Shown here: positions 1 through 9,078 of the stretch, one piece after another
How positions within the stretch are numbered: the stretch's first letter is position 1
How the letters are laid out: every line of letters begins with the position of its first letter
Translations under genes and position numbers: made by a program
DNA from: Deltaproteobacteria bacterium
Lineage (GTDB): Bacteria; Desulfobacterota; Syntrophobacteria; Syntrophobacterales; Thermodesulforhabdaceae
Reading direction: 5' to 3'
Assembly: GCA_019309115.1 (NCBI GenBank)
Contig: JAFDGW010000008.1
Location: forward strand, 1-64,000
Length of the DNA: 64,000 nucleotides
Notes under the pieces: generated by a model
The model's input: only the letters and a program-made list of their open reading frames with translations
Database searches by the model: none
What the model was told of the DNA's origin: nothing

Positions 1-113
1 CATCTCTGCAGTTGTAATCTATACTCACAGTTGTTTAGTTTCAAGGTGCTAACGCACCTGCGGGCTTTCATCCCCTCCCTTACGGAAGGGGTCTTCCCGC
101 CCGCAAAAGATAA
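1..113 (-). repeat. 113-bp repeat, copy 1 (possible IS200/IS605-type end relic)
   Basis: This stretch is the reverse complement of 61663-61775, aligned without gaps over 113 bp with 9 mismatches. It holds a small hairpin (AGGTGC/GCACCT around TAAC, about 46-61) and a larger one with GCGGG/CCCGC arms around an inner CCCTT/AAGGG stem. Read on the minus strand it is open and resembles the last ~35 residues of a TnpB-like protein (AGGK, SVREGMKA, CVSTLKLNN) overlapping a terminal hairpin. IS200/IS605 elements are known to overlap the tnpB 3' end with a structured right end. The family assignment is inference. The copy may continue to the left of the window. Confidence 0.5.
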
Positions 114-126
114 ACCAATCGTAATA

Positions 127-142
127 TCTTTACATGTAAAGA
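127..142. promoter_or_regulatory. 16-bp perfect palindrome, operator-like
   Basis: TCTTTACATGTAAAGA is a perfect inverted repeat in an AT-rich, gene-free stretch between the repeat copy and the primase remnant. A partial echo (GCGTAAAGATTA) follows about 20 bp later. It looks like a binding site for a dimeric regulator, but no regulator gene is adjacent. No other function is visible in 114-264. Confidence 0.25.
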
Positions 143-264
143 CTATACAATATAGCTTTAAGCGTAAAGATTAACATTAGTCCATTCCCCCAGAAGCTTG
201 GTGGATAGCTCACGTACGCTATGTCATTGTCCGCGCAAAATTCAATACCAAAGGTTCAGGAGCC

Positions 265-1175
265 TTACCTTCTAGGGCAGAGAGACGGCTGTAAGTCACT
301 CAACAGCTCGCAGGCAAGTTTTTTCGCGCCCGATGGGGTTAAATGTGCAATATCCACGAGGGACATTTCGTATCCCGACATTAAGGCTTCGTTGGGATCC
401 TTGTGTGGCCCAAAATCAACACTGTATATTTTATCTACCGACAGTCTCTTAAGCAGGTACTGCACGGCCTCCTGCCCCGCCTGGTCTCGGTCCAGAGCCA
501 ACACTGCAGTCGCCTGGCGTAGTTTAGCAAACAAAGCAGGAACTTCTACAGCATTAGCGGTACCGCCCAGAATTACAAACCTTCTAAAGCCGAAAAACCG
601 ACGCAGAGAGAGCGCATCAAATAAACCCTCTACAACAACCGTACATTTTCGTTGCCGTGTCCTCCTTTAAAGGCGAAGCCGTCTCCCGACACAACTGCTG
701 GTCCGCCCGCAAGCAAGAAAGCCTTCCAATGCGGCGATCAAATTTGCCAGCTGCCTTTGACAGTTCTAACACCTAGCGAGTAATATACCTTGCCGTCCAT
801 GACGTAGTGAACTTCTTTTAGCCACTCGGGCAAATCTCCAACAGGAGTACCGCGGGCATGCAAATATTTCTCAAGGGCCGCGTTTGTCACTCGCGAAACC
901 CGTAGGATTTTTGTTTCACGACGGTCGGCGTTCGCCTTGTGAGGATGCGGCAACGAAAACTGTGTTTGTGGTAGAGAGTAGAGCAGATCCCGCAACTCTC
1001 GAACGGCCTCTGCATAGGTGCAATTCCGGACTGTCATTACCAGGTCAATCCAGGTTCCACCACTATGGAGCCATCCGCGTGGTACACCGTGATCGCGCCA
1101 AACCCAGTGCCGTAGAGAGTTCTGTTGTATGCTTACCGAGGCTCGGCTTTTCCCTCGCCACACAGCGAGAGCCAT
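265..1175 (-). pseudogene. Broken Toprim-domain primase of a mobile element
   Basis: Two reading frames together spell a DnaG/plasmid-type primase. The upstream part (738-1175) has a primase-N-terminal-like region (NSLRHWVWRDHG, GGTWIDLVM) and ends at TGA 738-740, where comparison suggests a Trp codon (KGSWQI-stop-SPHWKAF). The same frame then stays open to about 630 (FLLAGGPAVVSGDGFAFKGG). A frameshift is then needed to enter the Toprim part: VVVEGLFDALSL, ALDRDQAGQEAV with the acidic DxD-like motif, and DFGPHKDPNEAL. The gene therefore has at least one nonsense mutation and one frameshift, and its 5' end is also abnormal. It is probably dead cargo of the element whose integrase remnant lies just upstream. 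Confidence 0.65.
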
Positions 1176-1783
1176 GATTTAAGCTCCGCAACGGCGAAAA
1201 GGGATACCCAGGTGCTGCAGTACGAGCTCATGTAATATGTATTGTCTTGTTCCCCTGCGTTCTCCTCTGCGTTTACGTTGATTTGCTGTAGCTCCTGTAG
1301 CAAATAGGGCAGGTAATCTATTTCCGCCGCGCCCTCTTTTGCCTTCATTTGGTTGCTCAAAGACTGAAGATATTTAATTGTAGGAAGTCTTCCTATTTTT
1401 TTGACTGCATACTTATTCATTCTGTACCACACCTTGTTCGCGTGCGCTTTCGTCCATCTGTGTTTCACGTTTTCGTACCATTCGTTTGCCACACGAGCGA
1501 AAGTGACTAGCCTGGCGCTTTTTCGTTTCTGCCTCTCAATACTCGGATCTATTCCCTCAAGAAGCATTTGGCTCGCTTCATTCCTTTTTTCTCTCGCCTT
1601 TGCCAGACTCACGACTGGATATCTTCCAAGCGAAATCAACTTGTGTTTCCCAGCGAAGATGTACTTAAAGCGCCACAGCTTTGATCCATTTGGGTAAACC
1701 TGTAAAAAGAGCCCATGCGAATCGTATAGCTTGTAGGGTTTCTCCTTGGGTTTGGCGTTTCTGATCTTCAATTCCGTAAGCAT
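1133..1783 (-). pseudogene. Truncated P4-type tyrosine integrase fused to foreign tail
   Basis: Residues 1-~135 are the N-terminal DUF4102/arm-binding region typical of P4-like integrases (KIRNAKPKEKPYKLYDSHGL, LWRFKY, LGRYPVVSLAKAR, ARVANEWYENVKHRW). The usual ~400-residue protein should continue with a core and a catalytic domain carrying R-H-R-Y residues. Here the sequence changes abruptly near residue 138 to an unrelated, Cys-containing tail that runs into the primase remnant. An internal deletion most likely fused the integrase 5' end to the primase 5' region. A good Shine-Dalgarno (CAGGAGG) precedes the ATG. It lies about 210 bp downstream of a tRNA gene in the same orientation, the classical position for an integrase at its attachment site. 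Confidence 0.7.
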
Positions 1784-1992
1784 GGTATAAACCTCCTGAC
1801 AGCGGAATCTCCCCGGCCAAAAGAACTGGGGTAAGTCTCACCCTTGTAAATAGCGGTTACCCCAAGGGCATACCCCACAGGTGGGAAAAATTTTTTGATA
1901 TTAAGGTGGTCAAAAACGCCCGGAAAAGAACGCTTAAAATGGGAGTTTTTCAGGAGATGAAAACAGGATTGAAAAAACAGATGTAATATTAA

Positions 1993-2068
1993 TGGTGGGC
2001 CCACCTGGCCTCGAACCAGGGACCTACCGGTTATGAGCCGGTGGCTCTACCAACTGAGCTATGGGCCC
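1993..2068 (-). tRNA. tRNA with CAT anticodon (Met or Ile2)
   Basis: A full cloverleaf is visible on the minus strand: acceptor GGGCCCA/TGGGCCC, D-arm AGCTCAGTTGGTAGAGC, anticodon stem ACCGG/CCGGT with loop CTCATAA, T-arm with GGTTCGAGG, and an encoded CCA. The anticodon CAT fits elongator tRNA-Met or, after lysidine modification, tRNA-Ile2; sequence alone does not settle this. The integrase remnant downstream suggests its 3' part served as the attachment site of the mobile island. Confidence 0.92.
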
Positions 2069-2080
2069 ACAGGCAAGATA

Positions 2081-2110
2081 AATATACTACTGAGCCTCTG
2101 CAAAAGTCAA
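2081..2110 (-). promoter_or_regulatory. sigma70-type promoter of the CAT tRNA
   Basis: On the minus strand TTGACT (2110-2105) and TATATT (2086-2081) are separated by 18 bp, and predicted initiation lies a few bases before the tRNA 5' end at 2068. The position and the near-consensus -35 support it. Confidence 0.5.
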
Positions 2111-2142
2111 TTCTATTTGATGTTGGGTTGTTCGAAAAATCT

Positions 2143-3963
2143 TTACCGATTGTTGTTTTCGGTCATGGCATGGATAGATGGTAGTTCTATTATCTTCGGC
2201 CGTATGAAAATAAAAAGCTCTTTATTCTCGCTCTGAATAAAACGATTGCGGAATAAATTGCCGAATATGGGTATAGATGCAAGCCCGGGCACGCGGCTTC
2301 TTGCTTGTTTCTCCTCTTTTTCTAAAATTCCACCCAGAACCACCACCGCACCGTCATCCACCAAAAGCTCCGTTTTGATGTCGCTCGTATTTATGGGTGG
2401 CTCTTTCACCTCCTCCCCCAAAATCGGAACCGAATCTTTTTTTATAGAAATTTTCATGTTTACCCGGCCATCAGGCGTTATTATGGGTGTTACTGTCATT
2501 CGTAATTCTGCTCTCTTGAATTCTGTAATTGTGTTGCCTGCTTCGTCTAAGGTGTGGTACGGAATATCTACACCCTGACTTATAGTAGCCTCACTGTTGT
2601 TCATGGTGTGTACTTTTGGAGCCGATATAAGCTTTGCGAGGCTTTTTTCCACGCCAGCATTTAGCATGAAGTCAAGGTTAAAAGCGCTCTGGCCTTTTAA
2701 AAGCCCCCATGTTAATCCCAATGTTCCCCTACTAATTCTACCAGGTGTGTTTATCTCAAAAGATGGTCTGAATCTGTGATTTCCCTGATTTTCATAGGAA
2801 AAACCCCAAGTTACTCCTAAGCTTTTTAAATAATCTCGATCAATTTTAACTATTTTAGCATCCAGCAACACCTGATCTGTTGGCTTATCCAGTGCAGCGA
2901 TAAGCTTTTTGGCTTCTTCGATTCTCGGCCTGTAGTCGGTAAAAATAATTGTCCTCGTCCTTGTATCAACATCAATTTTACCATCATCACTTTTTATCGC
3001 TTTATCTATTTGATCTTTTAACTTTTCTATGTCACTATAATTAACCACCAGGTAAGCTGTCTCCATAGGCCCCATATTACGTCTTTTTCTGGACAGTTCA
3101 GCCTGTTTTTCAATTAAATCCTTTTGCTTTTCTATTAGTTTTTCCTGCTCTTCCAACTCTTTTCTTAATTTATCCTTTCTTGCCACTCGTATAACATTTC
3201 CATGTTTCTCCATTCCAAGATCGTTGGCTTTTAGAATCATATCAAAAATCTGATCCCACGGCACATTTTCCACTCTTAAAGTCACCGAGCCTTTAACATC
3301 CTGGTCTATTATTATGTTCATGTTTACTATTTCTGCCAATAATCTTATAACGTTTTTTAAGTCGGCATCGACAAGATCCAGGCTTATGGGTTTGCCAGTA
3401 TAAATTTTCCTTGCGAAGGGGCTTTCGATAGCTTCTGTAGATCCTTCGCCAGGCAAAGGTCCCAGGCTTTTTAACAGGTTTTCCAGTTCCTGAATATCCG
3501 GTTTCAGATCCACAACGGGTGTCAGGCTTGCCCCGCCGGGTTCGGAGGTAGCTTGGGGAACCAATGGGTCCTCATCTTTGAATCTTATCTCGATTTGTAT
3601 GCGTTTGTCATCTTTTTTGGAAACGTAGCTACTCCATGAGCGAGTCAATCTGCCAGCTACCAGTATGCCGCTGTCTTGTCTTTCCAGCTTGATCCTTGGG
3701 ATAAACCTGGAAAGCGTTGGTACGGAAGCGACGGAGGTTTTCATATTGACACCGTGCAAAAAAAGCTTGAAGTTGCGATGGTTTTTATCGGGCAAGAATT
3801 CAAAAGCTTTTATGTCCTCGGTTGTGCTCATTTCAATTCTGACAGTAAATGGACCCGTGTCTTTAATGTGGATTTTCTCCAGGTCAGCGTAAACAACGGA
3901 TGTTCCGAATAGCAAGGCAGTAAAAAATGCTCTCAAAAATAGCCTTTTAGCCGATCCTTGCAT
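2143..3963 (-). CDS. pilQ: Type IV pilus secretin PilQ
   Basis: The 606-residue product forms the outer-membrane channel through which type IV pili extend. A signal peptide (hydrophobic residues ~8-25) is followed by an AMIN domain (about 30-140) that would bind peptidoglycan. Next come an STN/secretin N0 domain (about 190-260, LDLVDADLKNVIRLLAEI), a charged linker rich in E/K/Q (about 265-300), an N1 domain, and the C-terminal secretin domain ending with VPGLASIPIFGNLFR and LFIFIRPKII. It has one AMIN domain, where many PilQ proteins have two. A strong ribosome-binding site (GGGGGAG) precedes the ATG. It is the last gene of the pilM-N-O-Q operon; a pilP gene, usually just upstream, is not present. 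Confidence 0.93.
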   Translation of the reverse strand: MQGSAKRLFLRAFFTALLFGTSVVYADLEKIHIKDTGPFTVRIEMSTTEDIKAFEFLPDKNHRNFKLFLHGVNMKTSVASVPTLSRFIPRIKLERQDSGILVAGRLTRSWSSYVSKKDDKRIQIEIRFKDEDPLVPQATSEPGGASLTPVVDLKPDIQELENLLKSLGPLPGEGSTEAIESPFARKIYTGKPISLDLVDADLKNVIRLLAEIVNMNIIIDQDVKGSVTLRVENVPWDQIFDMILKANDLGMEKHGNVIRVARKDKLRKELEEQEKLIEKQKDLIEKQAELSRKRRNMGPMETAYLVVNYSDIEKLKDQIDKAIKSDDGKIDVDTRTRTIIFTDYRPRIEEAKKLIAALDKPTDQVLLDAKIVKIDRDYLKSLGVTWGFSYENQGNHRFRPSFEINTPGRISRGTLGLTWGLLKGQSAFNLDFMLNAGVEKSLAKLISAPKVHTMNNSEATISQGVDIPYHTLDEAGNTITEFKRAELRMTVTPIITPDGRVNMKISIKKDSVPILGEEVKEPPINTSDIKTELLVDDGAVVVLGGILEKEEKQARSRVPGLASIPIFGNLFRNRFIQSENKELFIFIRPKIIELPSIHAMTENNNR

Positions 3964-4014
3964 ATTTTTGCTCCCCCAGCCTCGGTATTATTCTTCAGCA
4001 TAATCCATTTATTC

Positions 4015-4671
4015 CTACCTTTTTCTTTTCTTTTTGCCCTTGGAGGTAGCTTTTACACGTTCAATTTCTTCTGGTGTAAGGAACCTGTATGTTTCAAGGG
4101 TTGTTCTAACTTCCAGAAGATGCCTCGATTGTGCTTTTGATTTCTGGCGAGTCATCTCAAGAGATTTTACCCTTATGACTCTTGGCAAATTAGCAAGTTT
4201 CGTGAAGAAAATTCCGAAGTTATGATAACTGCCCGCCAAACGTAGTTTTATCCCGATGACTGCGTAGAAATCTCGAATTTCCTCTTTTTCCGGTTCGAAT
4301 AAAAGTTGTTGTAGACCCGAATCAGATCTGAGCTGAGTTATCTGGTATAACAATGCTGGAATTTCTTTTGCTTGAGGAAAGTATCTACTAATTTCTTCAA
4401 ATTCACTTTCCAACATCGCAATTTGCTCTTGGAATTTTTCGTAGTTACGCTTCGTCATTTTCAATTTTGCAATACGCTTGTGCAGGTTTTCTATGTCGCG
4501 ATTTAAGTTGTCAATCTTTTGAACAGTCTTCTGATAACCGAAGTACCAGTAACCACCTCCGATGAGAGCCACGGTTAAAGCCAATACGAGAATTTTACGA
4601 GCTGGCGAGAGGGTCTTTAGGTTTTCTTCTATTCTGTCTCTCAGCTGGTTTACTTGTATGGTCAATGCCAT
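4015..4671 (-). CDS. pilO: Type IV pilus inner-membrane assembly protein PilO
   Basis: The 218-residue protein has a single transmembrane segment (about residues 27-46, ILVLALTVALIGGGYWYFGY), a coiled coil (about 50-95) and a C-terminal ferredoxin-like periplasmic domain. This is the PilO layout; PilO pairs with PilN to form the alignment complex linking the motor to the secretin. The C-terminus is unusually basic (KGKKKRKR). In other genomes pilP follows pilO; here only about 50 bp separate it from pilQ, with no room for a pilP. Confidence 0.88.
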   Translation of the reverse strand: MALTIQVNQLRDRIEENLKTLSPARKILVLALTVALIGGGYWYFGYQKTVQKIDNLNRDIENLHKRIAKLKMTKRNYEKFQEQIAMLESEFEEISRYFPQAKEIPALLYQITQLRSDSGLQQLLFEPEKEEIRDFYAVIGIKLRLAGSYHNFGIFFTKLANLPRVIRVKSLEMTRQKSKAQSRHLLEVRTTLETYRFLTPEEIERVKATSKGKKKRKR

Positions 4672-4694
4672 TATCCTTTACAGCGCTCCCTTCT

Positions 4695-5273
4695 TTACAT
4701 ACCTTTTTCTGCCATCAGAATGCTTGAATAAGGTTTAACCGGAAAGTTCATTTCGAATTGTTTTAAACCGACACCATGGTACACTTTGGTTTCCGTTCGC
4801 ACCAGATTAACCCTGTCTCTACCAACATAAGGTGTGCTCTCCAGAGATCTTATAAACTCTACCACCGATTCATCGTTTTTCGCATAACCCCTTATGGTTG
4901 CTTTGTTGTCAGAGAAAGTCAGTCTTTCGATCCAAACTTTGCCTTCGGGCACTTCAACGGTCAACAACGCTAGTAGCCTAACGACGTTGTCTCTATCTCT
5001 AACCAGTTGAGCAACAATGGCTTTTTTACGATCTAGTTCTGCTTTTTTCTTCTTGAAGTCTTTCAATAGCTTTTCGTACTTTGCGTACATTTTGGCTTCT
5101 CTGTTTAGCCGAGCTTTTTCCTGTTCGAGTTTGTTTATTTTCCCCGTCTGTGTCCAGTGGATATACCCGGCGCATCCAATGACTAGCACAACTGTTCCGA
5201 CATAAAGCCAGAACTGCCACATTAAACTTGGGGGTTTCCTCAACTCTTCACGCAGCAGGTTTATGCGTATCAT
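4695..5273 (-). CDS. pilN: Type IV pilus assembly protein PilN
   Basis: From the ATG at 5273 the product is 192 residues and begins MIRINLLRE, the conserved PilN N-terminus that binds the groove of PilM. It continues with a transmembrane helix (about 20-40), a coiled coil and a periplasmic domain. A longer reading from 5315 would add 14 unrelated residues. The chosen start overlaps the pilM stop by four bases (ATGA), indicating translational coupling. Confidence 0.9.
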   Translation of the reverse strand: MIRINLLREELRKPPSLMWQFWLYVGTVVLVIGCAGYIHWTQTGKINKLEQEKARLNREAKMYAKYEKLLKDFKKKKAELDRKKAIVAQLVRDRDNVVRLLALLTVEVPEGKVWIERLTFSDNKATIRGYAKNDESVVEFIRSLESTPYVGRDRVNLVRTETKVYHGVGLKQFEMNFPVKPYSSILMAEKGM

Positions 5274-6349
5274 AGCTTTTTGTCTCCCGTGCGTCTCATG
5301 GCAATGCCAAAGCAAACCGCCATTTGAGGTCCCACGGCTTGAACATAATCTGGATCGATTGCTTTTTTCAGCCTAACTTTTTCCAATGGATTCAAGATCC
5401 TGCACGGGACACTCATCTCTTCTTCTATCATCTCGTCCAGGCCACTTGCACAAGCAGGACCACCGGATGCATAGATCAGATCTATTGAATCAACACCTTG
5501 CATATTTACAAAATATTCTACATTGTGTTTGATTTCGCTTAGCCACTGGCTAAAAACGAACTTAACGATATCTGCTACATCATGTTCGTCTATGTTGATG
5601 TTATCCGGTTTTTCACCCCGGATTATTGAAGTAGCCGAATAATGGTCAAGTCCCAGATTATCACCGAGTTGGAATATTATCTCCTCGACACCGCTACTAA
5701 CTGTGCGAAAAAAAACAGGCATTCCGTCGTGAATAATTACAATATTTATCTTTGAATGACCAAAGTCTAAAAGGACAATTGTTTGTTCAGGATCGGGCGG
5801 CCCATAGGCTGCCTCGAAGGCATTGTATAGGGCAAAGTAGTCGATATCCACAATAGAAACTTTAATACCTGTTCTCTCTACTATTTCCCTGAAATCCGTC
5901 AAGATTGCTTTTTTGACGCACGCTAAGATTATCGAACTTGTCCCAGATTCTTTGTCGGTCGTGGTGGAAAGCATGTCACAATCGAAGAATATTTCCTCAA
6001 GGGGATAGTGTAAATACTCCCCGGCATGTGACACTATATAATCGTAGACTGCGTCCTTTTCCACACCTTCCAGCTGTATAATATCGACGATTACTTCGCG
6101 ACCTGGTACAGCAAATGCGGCTGGAGTTTTCTTGAATTCTAGGTTATCCCACAAATTTCTGAGGGTTTTGGATACTGCATTAATGTCGAGGATTCCGTTA
6201 TGAAATGAGCCAGGCGGCAAATCCGCAACACCCATTTTTTCCAGCGCATAAGTTTTGCCTGCTCGTTTTAAATACATCGCCTTAATACTACCACAGCCGA
6301 TGTCAATACCTACAACATCAGATTGTCGCCGCAGAGAAAGGATGCTCAT
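5270..6349 (-). CDS. pilM: Type IV pilus assembly ATPase-fold protein PilM
   Basis: This is a cytoplasmic actin-like protein (SHS2/FtsA fold). VGIDIGCGSIKAM is the first phosphate-binding loop, VLLDFGHSKINIVI the second, and YASGGPACASG the adenosine motif. It binds the PilN N-terminus and helps couple the pilus motor to the envelope complex. The start MSILSLRR at 6349 (359 residues) matches family length; the frame is open to 6445, but those extra residues look non-coding. No strong Shine-Dalgarno is seen. The 6350-6638 gap lies between divergent genes and must hold both promoters. TTGACT near 6435 on the minus strand is a possible -35. Confidence 0.9.
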   Translation of the reverse strand: MSILSLRRQSDVVGIDIGCGSIKAMYLKRAGKTYALEKMGVADLPPGSFHNGILDINAVSKTLRNLWDNLEFKKTPAAFAVPGREVIVDIIQLEGVEKDAVYDYIVSHAGEYLHYPLEEIFFDCDMLSTTTDKESGTSSIILACVKKAILTDFREIVERTGIKVSIVDIDYFALYNAFEAAYGPPDPEQTIVLLDFGHSKINIVIIHDGMPVFFRTVSSGVEEIIFQLGDNLGLDHYSATSIIRGEKPDNINIDEHDVADIVKFVFSQWLSEIKHNVEYFVNMQGVDSIDLIYASGGPACASGLDEMIEEEMSVPCRILNPLEKVRLKKAIDPDYVQAVGPQMAVCFGIAMRRTGDKKL

Positions 6350-6638
6350 TTCCAAACCCATACCAGTTTTTATGGTTGCATCCACCATAATTTTGAGCCC
6401 CAAACAACTGCTTCTACCAATAACCGTGATTGAGATGATAGTCAACCTTGAGTTCTGATATCATTAAAAGGTAACTTAATTGTCCCTTGGAACATGTGAT
6501 TCGATCACTGGAAGCGTGACATAATGGGGTTCCAATGTGCCGTTGGTTGCAATAACTAGATGTTGTACTAAATAAAGGTGACTCTAACTGTGAAGAGCAA
6601 GCGGCTTTGTCCAGTCCCATAAAGAGGAGGTAGGCACT

Positions 6639-7160
6639 ATGACGAAAGGCTATGCTGAAGGAAAATACTTTGGCGTGATTATGCTGATCTCGATTTTTTT
6701 AGTATTATCCTCAATCTTGTGTATTGCCGGAGACAAAGTGGGCATTCACGAAAACATGGGAGGCTGGGAGCGGGGTGGCAAGTATGATTCGCTTTACAAA
6801 CCCGAAGAACGTGAAAAATTCAAGGGAGTGGTAGTGGACATTAGAAAAGTTGTGCCTCTTCCGGGGATGTATCCAGGGGTTGCGATCGTTGTCAGGGATA
6901 GAGACGGCGAAGAAGTGCTAGTGCATCTGGGACCAAGGTGGTTCATTAATCCGGCCAGGATGGGAATACGAAAGGGTGATAAAGTCAAGGTTTACGGCGT
7001 TTGGGCTGAAATTGACGACCAAGATGTTTTTATAGCCAGCAAGATAAAAAAAGGAGACCATTTTCAGTTCAAGGTTAGAAGGACGAGGGATGGTATGCCT
7101 TACTGGGCCATGAGCCCTGATGAGCTTGCCAAAGAAAAAGAGGACAACCAAGAGCCATAA
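6639..7160 (+). CDS. Exported OB-fold-like protein of unknown function
   Basis: The 173-residue product has a basic N-terminus and a hydrophobic stretch (about residues 10-29) that looks like a signal peptide or anchor. A compact beta-rich domain follows (about 58-140). The pattern FKGVVVDIRKVV, GVAIVVRDRDGEEVLVHLGP, GDKVKVYGVWAEI and VFIASKIKKG suggests a small OB-type barrel that would sit in the periplasm. The acidic tail (DELAKEKEDNQEP) looks unstructured. I do not recognise a named family. It stands alone, divergent from pilM and convergent with aapP. The Shine-Dalgarno AAAGAGGAGG supports the ATG. Confidence 0.75.
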   Translation: MTKGYAEGKYFGVIMLISIFLVLSSILCIAGDKVGIHENMGGWERGGKYDSLYKPEEREKFKGVVVDIRKVVPLPGMYPGVAIVVRDRDGEEVLVHLGPRWFINPARMGIRKGDKVKVYGVWAEIDDQDVFIASKIKKGDHFQFKVRRTRDGMPYWAMSPDELAKEKEDNQEP

Positions 7161-7221
7161 ACAAACGTCAAAGATTTGTAATGCTACCCTTGAGATTCTT
7201 TAGAATAGCCTTGATGAAAGT

Positions 7222-7974
7222 TTAATGAAGAATCTGACTTAAAAAGAGTTTTGTACGTTCATGCCTTGGGTTCGAAAAAAACTCTTCGGGAGGATTACTT
7301 TCGACTATAACACCTCCGTCCATGAACATAACTCGGTGTGCCACCTTTTTCGCAAACCCCATTTCATGCGTTACTACAATCATGGTCATGCCTTCTTGAG
7401 CCAGTTCGATCATAACATCCAGCACTTCCTTTATCATTTCCGGATCAAGGGCCGATGTTGGCTCGTCGAAAAGCATGATTTTAGGGGACATACATAGACT
7501 GCGTGCAATTGCAACACGCTGTTGTTGTCCCCCCGATAATTGTCCAGGATACTTATGAGCCTGGTCGACTATGTGTACTTTTTCGAGGAAGTGCATCGCT
7601 ATTTCTTCGGCTTCTTTCTTAGGCATTTTCCGAACCCAAATAGGGCCTAGGGTCAAATTCTCGAGTACCGTCAGGTGAGGGAAAAGATTAAAGTGCTGAA
7701 AAACCATTCCCACTTCAGATCGGATTTTTTCTATGTTCTTCACATTGTTTGTGAGTTCTATACCGTCTACAATTATTTTTCCTTTTTGGTGTTCTTCCAA
7801 TCTGTTGATGCAACGTATAAGGGTGGATTTACCGGAACCTGATGGTCCACATATTACTATACGTTCTCCCCTGTGGACATGGAGATTTATTCCTTTTAAA
7901 ACATGAAAACTTCCGAACCACTTATGAAGGTCGATAATTTCAACGATAATGTTCTTATCATGTGAATAAGCCAT
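7222..7974 (-). CDS. aapP: Amino-acid ABC transporter ATPase (AapP/GlnQ type)
   Basis: This is the cytoplasmic ATP-binding subunit powering polar amino-acid uptake with AapQ and AapM. It shows Walker [11 protein letters not shown]-loop [13 protein letters not shown], signature [15 protein letters not shown], Walker [15 protein letters not shown] and switch His VTHEMGFA. At 250 residues it is standard for the family. The ATG at 7974 is preceded by GGAGG; a GTG at 7998 overlapping aapM is also open but less well placed. It is the last gene of the aapJQMP operon. Confidence 0.93.
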   Translation of the reverse strand: MAYSHDKNIIVEIIDLHKWFGSFHVLKGINLHVHRGERIVICGPSGSGKSTLIRCINRLEEHQKGKIIVDGIELTNNVKNIEKIRSEVGMVFQHFNLFPHLTVLENLTLGPIWVRKMPKKEAEEIAMHFLEKVHIVDQAHKYPGQLSGGQQQRVAIARSLCMSPKIMLFDEPTSALDPEMIKEVLDVMIELAQEGMTMIVVTHEMGFAKKVAHRVMFMDGGVIVESNPPEEFFSNPRHERTKLFLSQILH

Positions 7975-7994
7975 AGACGTCTCGCCTCCGTTCT

Positions 7995-9071
7995 TCACCT
8001 TTCTATGTTAAGCTCTCTTTCCAGCTTTCGGCTGGTTTGGGACATGGAAAAGCATCCGAGAAAATACAAAATGGCCAGAAAAATGTAAGCTTCCCTGCTG
8101 AAGCCCATCCAGTGAGGGTCGGAAAGCACCGTCTGGGTTGTTTTCAGCACATCGTAAAGTGCTATTATAACAACAAGAGATGTGTCCTTAAATGCCGAAA
8201 TCAGAACGCTAACAGTAGGGGGTATCACGATTTTCAAGGCCTGAGGCAAAACGACAAGGCGCATGGTCTGATAGTAGTTCAGGCCGAGAGACGCGGCAGC
8301 CTCGTATTGTCCTTTAGGAATAGCCTGTAATCCCCCGCGAACTACCTCTGCAATATACGCGGCCGTGAAAAGTATTATCGCCACCTGCGCTCGAAGAATC
8401 TTGCTTATCGTGATTCCCTCAGGTAAAAAAAGAGGAAAGATTATGGAGCCCATAAAGAGCAAGCTGATAAGAGGGACACCTCGTATTAGTTCTATATAAA
8501 CTATGCTTAACACCTTGACTGCCGGCATTTTTGATTGCCTTCCCAGCGCCAGAATTACCCCAAGAGGATAAGCAGCCGTTAGGCCGAAGACGGACAGAAG
8601 GAGTGTAAGAGGAAGGCCACTCCATTTTGTGCTTTCAACCGAAGTAAGGCCGAATATGCCACCCTTCATGAGGATTGCCATTATCGTGAGGCCCACACCC
8701 CAATAATAGATTAACCTTCGGTTCCACCGGTGGCGTTCTTTGCTGTAATAGAGGAGTCCAAATAGAACGAGCATTGCAACTAGTGGCCGCCACTGTTGGT
8801 CGTAAGGGAAAAAACCGAAAAGAATAAATCGGATGTTTTTAGTAATTACAGACCAGCAGGCACCGTCTATGTTTCTGCACATCTGAGGGGGAGTAAACCA
8901 AGCGGAGTCTAAAAACGCCCATTTAACAAAGGGAGGAATTGTTTTCCATAAATAATAAAGGGTGATAATGGTCAAAAAGGAATTTAATTTGGTACTAAAG
9001 AGATTTTTTTTAAGCCATCCAGCAATAGTTGTATCAGATATTGGGGGTTTTACTTCGGCTCCTTTCTCCAT
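7995..9071 (-). CDS. aapM: General amino-acid ABC permease AapM
   Basis: The 358-residue membrane protein has the HisM/AapM architecture. N-terminal helices and a periplasmic loop precede the conserved permease core, which carries the EAA loop ([19 protein letters not shown]) contacting the ATPase. The long N-terminal extension (about 130 residues) distinguishes AapM/AapQ permeases from the short GlnP type. It lies 7 bp downstream of aapQ and runs into aapP, as expected for a co-transcribed heteromeric transporter. Confidence 0.9.
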   Translation of the reverse strand: MEKGAEVKPPISDTTIAGWLKKNLFSTKLNSFLTIITLYYLWKTIPPFVKWAFLDSAWFTPPQMCRNIDGACWSVITKNIRFILFGFFPYDQQWRPLVAMLVLFGLLYYSKERHRWNRRLIYYWGVGLTIMAILMKGGIFGLTSVESTKWSGLPLTLLLSVFGLTAAYPLGVILALGRQSKMPAVKVLSIVYIELIRGVPLISLLFMGSIIFPLFLPEGITISKILRAQVAIILFTAAYIAEVVRGGLQAIPKGQYEAAASLGLNYYQTMRLVVLPQALKIVIPPTVSVLISAFKDTSLVVIIALYDVLKTTQTVLSDPHWMGFSREAYIFLAILYFLGCFSMSQTSRKLERELNIER

Positions 9072-9078
9072 TTCCTTA

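Noticed and set aside
1-113. CRISPR repeat
   Set aside because: Only two distant inverted copies exist, with no regularly spaced array or spacers and no cas genes.
221-670. 149-codon plus-strand frame opposite the primase remnant
   Set aside because: The opposite strand encodes recognisable Toprim motifs; this frame has no ribosome site or family resemblance.
738-740. Second possible selenocysteine TGA in the primase remnant
   Set aside because: No SECIS-like hairpin with a GG-containing loop follows, the residue looks like a Trp in related proteins, and the same gene has an independent frameshift.
7161-7221. Terminator between the convergent 6639-7160 gene and aapP
   Set aside because: Only weak, short complementarities (GATTCTT/AAGAATC) are present without a GC-rich stem, so no terminator is called.
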